The translations under genes and the position numbers were made by a program. Under the pieces are notes generated by a model. The model was not told where the DNA came from. It saw nothing but the letters and a program-made list of their open reading frames with translations, and did not search any database. From Bacillota bacterium (GTDB taxonomy: Bacteria; Bacillota; Dethiobacteria; Dethiobacterales; Dethiobacteraceae), in contig JAAZJT010000113.1 in NCBI GenBank assembly GCA_012800215.1, positions 1-14,357 of the forward strand: a stretch of DNA of 14,357 nucleotides, read 5' to 3'. Positions within the stretch are counted from its first letter, which is position 1, and every line of letters starts with the position of its first letter. Shown in pieces: positions 1 to 5,114 of this stretch.

Positions 1-579
1 CGTTATCCATGTTTCTATGGGGCGGAAGGAGCGGGTGAGCATAATTCTGCCAGAGTGTGTTAATTCCTGTAAGGCAATGACGGAAACTAGAGAAGAATCT
101 TTTAACATGGCAATAAATTCATTGCCCAGTGGAGGAATGCAGCGTTTAAATGCTTGCGGCAATATAATATATGCCATTGCCTGACCATAAGTCATTCCCA
201 GCGAACGGGCGGCTTCCATTTGTCCGTGGTGAATAGACTGAATTCCTGCTCGAAAAATTTCGGAAACATAGGCGCCGCTGTTAATGCTTAAAGCAATGCT
301 GCCGGAAATATGCGCAGGAATAGATTGCATGCCTAAAAGTTTTGGGAGCCCGTAGTGAACCAAAAATATTTGTACCAGTAGCGGCGTGCCACGGAAAAAA
401 TCCACATATGCTTTTGCCAGCCAACCCAAAAACTTAAAGCGGGAAATACGTAGAAGGCTAACAATTAAACCAATTACCGTGCCAACAGCTACTGCAAAGG
501 ATGTAAGTTGAATGGTCAGTTTCATGCCTTGTAACAGCAGTGGTAAATATTTAGTTACAACATCTACTTTAAAAACCAT
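1..579 (-). CDS. Polar amino-acid ABC transporter permease (3' end cut by window edge)
   Basis: Inner-membrane permease of an ABC importer of the HisM/GlnP/ArtQ family. I translated it from the minus strand: ATG at 579-577 with a purine-rich AAGGGGGAAAAA ribosome site just upstream, then 193 codons open to the window edge. The usual family length is about 215-225 residues, so only the last few dozen are missing. Visible features are hydrophobic segments at about residues 21-44 and 62-82, the family hallmark RGTPLLVQIF (63-72), and the EAA loop at about 122-141 (EAARSLGM...ILPQA), which docks on the ATPase. It follows the substrate-binding protein in the same direction, 97 bp downstream, so they should form one operon. 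The ATP-binding subunit is not in the window and may lie beyond position 1. The substrate is a polar amino acid by family; which one cannot be told. Confidence 0.93.
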   Translation of the reverse strand, partial: MVFKVDVVTKYLPLLLQGMKLTIQLTSFAVAVGTVIGLIVSLLRISRFKFLGWLAKAYVDFFRGTPLLVQIFLVHYGLPKLLGMQSIPAHISGSIALSINSGAYVSEIFRAGIQSIHHGQMEAARSLGMTYGQAMAYIILPQAFKRCIPPLGNEFIAMLKDSSLVSVIALQELTHSGRIMLTRSFRPIETWIT

Positions 580-602
580 TTTTTCCCCCTTAAATAAAGA
601 GA

Positions 603-626
603 TGGGCAATACAGATGTATTACCCA
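603..626 (-). other. Intercistronic hairpin between SBP and permease genes
   Basis: An 11-bp inverted repeat with a 2-base centre lies in the 96-bp gap between the SBP stop and the permease start. In the minus-strand transcript the arms TGGGTAATACA and TGTATTGCCCA pair fully if one U-G wobble is allowed. No U-run follows, so it is not a standard terminator. Hairpins in this position commonly protect the 3' end of the SBP message, so that binding protein is made in excess over membrane subunits. That role is inferred here. Confidence 0.55.
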
Positions 627-675
627 CCAATGTACAACCGTTTCCTGTATCAATGGTAATGGGTAGTGAGTCCAG

Positions 676-1473
676 CTATTTTAAGCTGTCAAAATACCCA
701 GTAATGGCAAAATCACCGGTGGTGCCGTTTTGTACACCTACTACTTTGCCTTGCAAATCATCTAGTTTGGTAATACCTGAACCTTTTTTAACAGCAATAT
801 ACTGAGTTGATTCAAAATATTCGTCAGAGAAGGCTACGCTTTCCAGGCGTTCTTCTGTGATGGTCATGGCGGCAATAGCCATATCCGATGTTCCTCCTAA
901 AAGTGAAGGAATGATGCCATCCCAGTTCGTATTCAGAAGATTAACCTCAAAACCCATTTCTGCGGCAATTGCCTGAATAAGATCTATATCAAAGCCCTCT
1001 GGTTCCCCTGCATCATTAATGTATTCAAAGGGTGCATAGGTCATATCAGAAGCAACATTATAGGTGACGCCTAAGCGGTTATCACTTTCCGGTACTGTGA
1101 AATCTGCACCATCACCAAAATACTTATTAAAAATCTTATCATAGATACCGTTTTCTTTGATTTTTGCCAGTCCCTGATTTACTAAATCATGTAAATCGTT
1201 GTCTTCTTTGCGCATGGCTATACCGAAGTATTCTTTTTCAAAACCATCATCACCGAAACATTCCAGGTTTGCTTCAGGATTATTTTTCATGTATTCTAAA
1301 ACAACCGGAGAATCTGCTACTACGGCATCAATACTTCCATTTGCCAATTCAGTTAGAGCTGTAGGTATATCTTCATAGCGTCTAACAGGATCTTCCGTTT
1401 CACCACCATTACCACAACCAACAAGTCCAATTGTTAGCAATAATACCAATATTGGTATTATCATTTTTTTCAT
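676..1473 (-). CDS. Amino-acid ABC transporter substrate-binding lipoprotein, apparently circularly permuted
   Basis: Type II periplasmic-binding-protein fold (SBP_bac_3 family), 265 aa, anchored outside the membrane as a lipoprotein. The signal peptide (1-19) ends in the lipobox LVGC with Cys20. The segment order is abnormal. Residues 30-120 (VRRYEDIPTAL, GSIDAVVADSP, EYFGIAMRK, GIYDKIFNKYFG) match what is normally the C-terminal half. Residues 133-265 (VASDMTYAPFEY, GFDIDLIQAIAAEMG, DGIIPSLL, AAMTITEERLES, VGVQNGTTGDFA) match the normal N-terminal half, and the protein stops at ...GYFDSLK, just where VRRYED would usually follow. The old termini are joined by a linker at about 121-133. Arg209 of TITEER (carboxylate ligand) and Asp54 of VVADSP (amino-group ligand) are both present, so binding may be retained. 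The start is ATG 1473 with a GGGGG site 7 nt upstream. It is the first gene of the operon, ahead of the permease. Family assignment is firm; the permutation is read directly from motif order; function after permutation is inferred. Confidence 0.93.
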   Translation of the reverse strand: MKKMIIPILVLLLTIGLVGCGNGGETEDPVRRYEDIPTALTELANGSIDAVVADSPVVLEYMKNNPEANLECFGDDGFEKEYFGIAMRKEDNDLHDLVNQGLAKIKENGIYDKIFNKYFGDGADFTVPESDNRLGVTYNVASDMTYAPFEYINDAGEPEGFDIDLIQAIAAEMGFEVNLLNTNWDGIIPSLLGGTSDMAIAAMTITEERLESVAFSDEYFESTQYIAVKKGSGITKLDDLQGKVVGVQNGTTGDFAITGYFDSLK

Positions 1474-1724
1474 ATTCTAACCCCCAATAATAAATTTAAT
1501 TTTTTGTTGACATCTTTAATTCGCTAAAGTGACTAATATTCCTTCCTTAAGATAAAAACAAACAAATATTTTTTATTGAGTATGTCTATGAAAGAGACGA
1601 AACACCGTCTTTTTCTCCTATACTTATTTTTTATATGTATGCAATATTTATTAACAATAGCCCACTTGCGATAAAGAAAAAACTTTTTCCCTAGTGCAAA
1701 TTCCCTTATCCCGCAGAAGTAAGC
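1474..1724 (-). promoter_or_regulatory. Long (~250 nt) 5' leader of the SBP-permease operon
   Basis: This stretch lies between the predicted transcription start (about 1724) and the SBP start codon. It holds no convincing gene. In the minus-strand RNA there are several short helices: GCAGA/TCTGC near the 5' end (1729-1713), GATAAGG with CTTTATC enclosing about 27 nt (around 1710-1670), and a stem at 1614-1591 with arms AAAAAGACG and CGTCTCTTT (one A-C mismatch). I do not recognise a known riboswitch or T-box signature. It could be an unrecognised control element or an ordinary AT-rich leader. Confidence 0.3.
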
Positions 1725-1730
1725 TCTGCT

Positions 1731-1760
1731 ATTATACCGATTTTAACAATTTATTGTCAA
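1731..1760 (-). promoter_or_regulatory. Sigma-A promoter for the SBP-permease operon
   Basis: On the minus strand, -35 TTGACA (1760-1755) and -10 TATAAT (1736-1731) are separated by 18 bp. Both hexamers are perfect consensus. Transcription should begin near 1724, leaving a leader of about 250 nt before the lipoprotein start codon. Confidence 0.8.
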
Positions 1761-1844
1761 TAAAACAGACAATATGTAAATGCCAATAAATGTAAGGCAA
1801 TTAAACTTGCAATCTGCAATTTGAACAAATCAGCTAAAAAGTTA

Positions 1845-1873
1845 TTGACAACAAAAGATAACTATGATAAAAT
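1845..1873 (+). promoter_or_regulatory. Upstream sigma-A promoter (P1) of the carD-type gene
   Basis: TTGACA at 1845-1850, 17-bp spacer, TAAAAT at 1868-1873. Start expected near 1880. It is one of two stacked promoters spaced 39 bp apart. Confidence 0.75.
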
Positions 1874-1883
1874 GCTGGTTTAT

Positions 1884-1912
1884 TTGACAATATAGGGTTT
1901 GTATGTTAAAAT
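1884..1912 (+). promoter_or_regulatory. Downstream sigma-A promoter (P2) of the carD-type gene
   Basis: TTGACA at 1884-1889, 17-bp spacer, TAAAAT at 1907-1912, the same hexamers and spacing as P1. Start expected near 1919, giving a leader of about 25 nt before the TTG start codon. Confidence 0.78.
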
Positions 1913-1944
1913 TAATTATACGTTAACCTAGGAGGGCTGGCGAG

Positions 1945-2430
1945 TTGTTTAAAATAGGAGATAAAGTTGTGTACCCCATGCACGGCGCCGGTATTATCGA
2001 AGCAATTGAGGAGAAAGAAATCCTGGGTGCGCGTAAAAAGTATTATGTGATGAAGATTCCCATAGGTGACATGAAAGTAATGATTCCTTTAGATAATGTA
2101 GAACAGATTGGTTTACGGGAAATTATCGACGATGATGATGTAGAGCAAGTATTTTCTATCTTAAAGGCAAAACACAGTAAAATGTCAACCAACTGGAATC
2201 GCCGTTACCGCGCAAACATGGAAAAAATCAAAAGTGGAGACATTTTTCAGGTTGCTGAAGTTGTGCGCAACCTAATGTTTAGGGACAAAGAAAAAGGTCT
2301 CTCTACCGGTGAAAGAAAAATGTTAGACAGTGCAAAGCAGATTCTTATTTCTGAACTTGTTCTTGTCCAAGACACCAGTGAAGAAGATATTGATGAGATA
2401 ATTAACCGCTTTTTTGCTGATGTGTCATAA
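1945..2430 (+). CDS. CarD/CdnL-family RNA polymerase-binding transcription regulator
   Basis: 161-aa cytoplasmic protein of the CarD_CdnL_TRCF family. The N-terminal part (about 1-60, FKIGDKVVYPMHGAGIIEAI then PIGDMKVMIPLDN) is the Tudor-like RNA-polymerase interaction domain shared with the Mfd repair factor. The remainder (about 65-160) is helical and charged, as in the DNA-binding C-terminal domain. CarD proteins bind the polymerase beta subunit and stabilise open promoter complexes, notably at rRNA promoters; that role here is from family knowledge. The start is TTG at 1945, chosen because AGGAGGG (1930-1936) sits 8 nt upstream and the HGAG-type core follows normally. It has its own tandem promoters and terminator, so it is a single-gene unit ahead of the YacL-IspD-IspF operon. 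Confidence 0.93.
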   Translation: MFKIGDKVVYPMHGAGIIEAIEEKEILGARKKYYVMKIPIGDMKVMIPLDNVEQIGLREIIDDDDVEQVFSILKAKHSKMSTNWNRRYRANMEKIKSGDIFQVAEVVRNLMFRDKEKGLSTGERKMLDSAKQILISELVLVQDTSEEDIDEIINRFFADVS

Positions 2431-2434
2431 TTTC

Positions 2435-2466
2435 GGGCATCATAAGTAATTATGGTGTCCTTTTTG
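2435..2466 (+). terminator. Rho-independent terminator after the carD-type gene
   Basis: A 10-bp stem (GGGCATCATA 2435-2444 with TATGGTGTCC 2451-2460, two G-U pairs), a 6-nt loop and a T5 run, starting 5 nt after the stop codon. Confidence 0.8.
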
Positions 2467-2569
2467 TAATTCATATTCTAGCAGTGATGGGAGAAAGCAA
2501 GACAAGTGAAAACAATAAGGCGTTTGCAAAAAAAATTTTAAAATTCCTATGAACATTATGATAACTTTC

Positions 2570-2599
2570 TTGTATTTGGTAAAAGCTATACGTTATAAT
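2570..2599 (+). promoter_or_regulatory. Probable sigma-A promoter of the yacL-ispD-ispF operon
   Basis: A consensus TATAAT lies at 2594-2599 with a weak -35, TTGTAT (2570-2575), 18 bp upstream. Start expected near 2606. The rest of the 2467-2642 gap is AT-rich and shows nothing else. Confidence 0.55.
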
Positions 2600-2642
2600 A
2601 TTAAGATAATAATATAAAAGTGAAAGGAGGTTAAGTATAGAA

Positions 2643-3746
2643 ATGAAAAATATTATGCAGAAAATCATTCGCTTTGTGATTCTGATTATCGGCTTTACTA
2701 TTGGCTACCAGTTAGTCAATTTTAGTTTTTTGGCTATTGCTACGTATGCCGGTGTAGAAGCAACGCCGGTAACTAATATAGGTGCTTCTATATTTGGCGG
2801 AGCTGTTTTTGCACTTATTTCATATATTATTAGTCCATGGTTAGGTAATCTGGCAACTACGTTTAACAGCTGGGTAGAAACGGCACTAAAATCCATTCCT
2901 ACGCAGGATATTGCCGTCAGTGTAGCCGGGCTTGTATTGGGATTATTAATCGGCTATTTGCTAAGCCTGGCATTATATCGTATTCCCTTTGTCGGTAATT
3001 ACCTATCCGTTATTGTTACTTTATTTACAGGCTATTTTGGCATGAGCCTGATGTTGAACCGTAAAGAAGAAATGACTTTTTTAACAAATCTATTTACACG
3101 TCAGGTGCGTTCTGATAAGAGTAATTTCCGTAATGCTAAAATCCTTGATACCAGTGTGATTATAGATGGTCGAATTATTGACATAGCCAGTACAGGTTTT
3201 ATTGAAGGTACTATTATTGTGCCCGGCTTTGTCTTAGCAGAATTACAACATATTGCTGATTCATCAGATACTTTAAAGCGAAATCGTGGTCGGCGTGGTT
3301 TGGACATTCTTAATAAGATTCAAAAAGAATTACATGTGCCTGTGCAGGTTATAGAACAGGATTTCGATGATATTCCTGATGTAGATAGCAAATTAATCAA
3401 ACTGGCGAAAAACATGAAGGGTAAAATCATTACTAATGACTATAATCTAAATAAAGTCTGTGAACTGCAAGGCGTTCCGGTCCTAAATATTAATGAACTT
3501 GCCAATTCAGTTAAGCCGGTTGTACTTCCAGGCGAAGAAATGGTAGCGCAGATTGTAAAAGATGGCAAAGAAGTGGGGCAAGGTGTCGCTTACCTTGATG
3601 ATGGTACAATGATTGTTGTGGAAGGCGGCCGACGCTTTATTGGTAACACCATTGACGTAGTGGTTACCAGTGTCTTACAGACTGCAGCCGGACGCATGAT
3701 TTTCGCCAAGCCGAAAATGGCAGAAAAAATGTCAGGAGCAAGATAA
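2643..3746 (+). CDS. yacL: Membrane-anchored PIN-TRAM domain protein (YacL family)
   Basis: 367 aa. The N-terminal region has four hydrophobic segments (about 8-34, 46-64, 89-112, 118-138), followed by a cytoplasmic PIN nuclease-like domain (about 165-285) and a TRAM RNA-binding domain (about 291-350). The PIN acidic residues are visible: Asp169 in ILDTSVIIDGR, Glu200 in FVLAELQ, Asp248 in DVDSKL and Asp266 in TNDYNL. Family members are predicted ribonucleases of unclear target. The start is ATG 2643, with AAAGGAGG at 2623-2630; the 12-nt spacing is slightly long, but no better start is seen. Its TAA overlaps the ispD ATG by one base, implying translational coupling. The neighbourhood carD-yacL-ispD-ispF is common in Clostridia and Bacilli. 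Confidence 0.93.
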   Translation: MKNIMQKIIRFVILIIGFTIGYQLVNFSFLAIATYAGVEATPVTNIGASIFGGAVFALISYIISPWLGNLATTFNSWVETALKSIPTQDIAVSVAGLVLGLLIGYLLSLALYRIPFVGNYLSVIVTLFTGYFGMSLMLNRKEEMTFLTNLFTRQVRSDKSNFRNAKILDTSVIIDGRIIDIASTGFIEGTIIVPGFVLAELQHIADSSDTLKRNRGRRGLDILNKIQKELHVPVQVIEQDFDDIPDVDSKLIKLAKNMKGKIITNDYNLNKVCELQGVPVLNINELANSVKPVVLPGEEMVAQIVKDGKEVGQGVAYLDDGTMIVVEGGRRFIGNTIDVVVTSVLQTAAGRMIFAKPKMAEKMSGAR

Positions 3747-4456
3747 TGAGTGTTGCTGTCATTATAGCTGCAGCCGGTCAGGGACGACGTATGAAAAGTG
3801 CGGTGAATAAACAATATCTGCACTTACATGGACGGCCCATTATTGCTCATACTTTGTCCGCCTGCATTGCAGCAGCTTGTTTTACACAAATTATTGTGGT
3901 AGTTGCTCCCGGCGAAGAAGAAATTTTTCGCCGGGAGGTTGTTTTTCCCTGGTTTCCTACATATAAATTTTTTCTTGTCAGTGGAGGAAAAGAAAGACAG
4001 GACTCAGTACAAAACGGCTTAGCAGTATTAGCGGATAATATTGAATATGTATGCATTCATGACGGGGCGCGTCCCCTGGCAGAAGCAGCACTATTCAGGC
4101 ACTGCCTTGCTGCAGCACAAGCGGAAGGGGGGGCCATTGCGGCAGTCCCTGTAAAGGATACAATTAAAATAGCAGATCCGCATGGCCAGGTGCTTGAAAC
4201 TCCGCCGCGCCATAAACTATGGGCAGTACAAACCCCACAAATTTTTCGGCGTGATTGGCTGGAGTTGGCCTATCAGCGTGCTTACCAGGAAGGAATTCAA
4301 GCTACGGATGATGCTGCTTTGTTGGAAGCTGCCGGCTATCCTGTACATATAGTTACTGCGGATTATGAAAATATTAAAATAACTACCCCTGAGGACTTAT
4401 TGCTGGCAGAGGCCATTGTAAGGAGGCGGCAAGATGAGGATCGGCATAGGTTATGA
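3746..4456 (+). CDS. ispD: 2-C-methyl-D-erythritol 4-phosphate cytidylyltransferase
   Basis: 236 aa, the usual length. It transfers CMP from CTP to methylerythritol phosphate, the third step of the MEP isoprenoid pathway, in the cytoplasm. Motifs seen in order are the nucleotide-binding AAAGQGRRM (8-16) with NKQY, GGKERQDSVQNGL, HDGARPL, PVKDTIK, WAVQTPQIF and TDDAALLE, then the terminal ITTPEDL. These cover the CTP and substrate sites of the family. It overlaps yacL by 1 nt and ispF by 23 nt, so the three genes form one operon. The N-terminal loop reads SAVNKQY where many homologues have PKQ; the second Lys-Gln is kept. Confidence 0.96.
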   Translation: MSVAVIIAAAGQGRRMKSAVNKQYLHLHGRPIIAHTLSACIAAACFTQIIVVVAPGEEEIFRREVVFPWFPTYKFFLVSGGKERQDSVQNGLAVLADNIEYVCIHDGARPLAEAALFRHCLAAAQAEGGAIAAVPVKDTIKIADPHGQVLETPPRHKLWAVQTPQIFRRDWLELAYQRAYQEGIQATDDAALLEAAGYPVHIVTADYENIKITTPEDLLLAEAIVRRRQDEDRHRL

Positions 4457-4910
4457 TGTGCATAGTCTTGTGGAGGGTCGTTTGCTAATTCTAGGTGGTG
4501 TCACAGTTCCTTTTGAACAAGGTTTGCTGGGTCATTCAGATGCTGATGTGCTGACACATGCCATTATGGATGCCATGCTGGGAGCTTTGGCTCTTGGGGA
4601 TTTAGGCAAATATTTCCCAGACAATAATCCTGCTTACAAAGATATTTCCAGCTTAAAATTATTAGCAGATGTCGCACAACTCTGCCGGCAAAAGGGTTAT
4701 AAAGTGGCTAATGTTGATGCTGTGATTATTGCCCAGCAGCCTAAACTGGCTCCCTATATAACACAGATGCGTGAGAATATTGCACAAGCCATTGGCGTGG
4801 CAGTCGACAGCATCGGCGTTAAAGCCACCACCACCGAAGGGCTGGGTTTTTGCGGCACCGGTCAGGGCATGGCAGCCCAAGCCGTTGCCCTTTTAGTGAA
4901 AATACCGTGA
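4434..4910 (+). CDS. ispF: 2-C-methyl-D-erythritol 2,4-cyclodiphosphate synthase
   Basis: 158 aa, the standard length. It cyclises CDP-methylerythritol 2-phosphate with release of CMP, the fifth MEP pathway step, as a homotrimer with a metal ion. The metal ligands are Asp8 and His10 (GYDVHS) and His42 (DVLTHAI); GHSDAD (33-38) and ATTTEGLGFCG near the C terminus are the other signatures. The ATG at 4434 lies inside the end of ispD, with AAGGAGGCGG just upstream. The stop TGA (4908-4910) is part of the first palindrome of the ispF-nadE cluster, so the repeat supplies the end of the gene. Confidence 0.97.
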   Translation: MRIGIGYDVHSLVEGRLLILGGVTVPFEQGLLGHSDADVLTHAIMDAMLGALALGDLGKYFPDNNPAYKDISSLKLLADVAQLCRQKGYKVANVDAVIIAQQPKLAPYITQMRENIAQAIGVAVDSIGVKATTTEGLGFCGTGQGMAAQAVALLVKIP

Positions 4911-4931
4911 CAGGGGACGGTTCCCTGTCAC
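4907..4931 (+). repeat. REP-like palindrome, copy A (contains the ispF stop)
   Basis: A perfect 9-bp inverted repeat, GTGACAGGG / CCCTGTCAC, around a 7-nt GACGGTT centre. Copy C at 5090-5114 is the same element in inverse orientation with one base changed. The GGGGACGGTT core resembles short palindromes I recall as recurrent in Clostridial genomes. No T-run follows, so by itself it is not a standard terminator. Confidence 0.8.
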
Positions 4932-5004
4932 ATTCTTAGGCTTATAGAACCAGTGCTGGCTATTTATGGGCTGTGAAAAATCCCGCCTGATCTGCGATAA
5001 AATG

Positions 5005-5049
5005 AAAAAATGTGACAAGGGACACGTTCCTTTTCTTGTCACATTTTTT
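5005..5049. terminator. Bidirectional terminator / REP-like palindrome copy B between ispF and nadE
   Basis: A perfect 15-bp stem: AAAAAATGTGACAAG (5005-5019) with CTTGTCACATTTTTT (5035-5049), around a 15-nt centre that contains GGA/TCC pairing. The A-run on one side and T-run on the other make an intrinsic terminator in both directions, suiting the convergent ispF and nadE genes. Its TGTGACA(A/G)GGGAC core is related to copies A and C, so it looks like a diverged member of the same repeat family. Confidence 0.85.
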
Positions 5050-5088
5050 GTTTGTAGAAAATATCTTTGTGTCTTGTGTATCATTAGA

Positions 5089-5114
5089 TGTGACAGAGAA
5101 CCGTCCCCTGTCAC
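5089..5114 (-). repeat. REP-like palindrome, copy C (contains the nadE stop)
   Basis: Read on the minus strand this matches copy A except for one base in the right arm (CTC in place of CCC), so A and C are inverted copies facing each other about 160 bp apart. The nadE stop codon TGA (5113-5111) lies within it, mirroring the ispF stop in copy A. Confidence 0.8.

Noticed and set aside
512..805. 97-aa plus-strand open frame over the SBP 3' end and permease start
   Set aside because: Lies antisense to two well-supported genes, has no ribosome site and no family-like sequence.
1507..1539. Plus-strand TTGACA followed by TAATAT
   Set aside because: Spacing of 21 bp is too long for sigma-A, and no plus-strand gene follows within 400 bp.
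1591..1614. Plus-strand hairpin with a T-rich right arm, terminator-like
   Set aside because: No plus-strand gene upstream to terminate; kept only as a possible helix of the minus-strand leader.
1581..1673. Short plus-strand frame of about 30 codons (MSMKETKHR...)
   Set aside because: No ribosome site upstream and hydrophobic filler sequence; it lies in the SBP leader.
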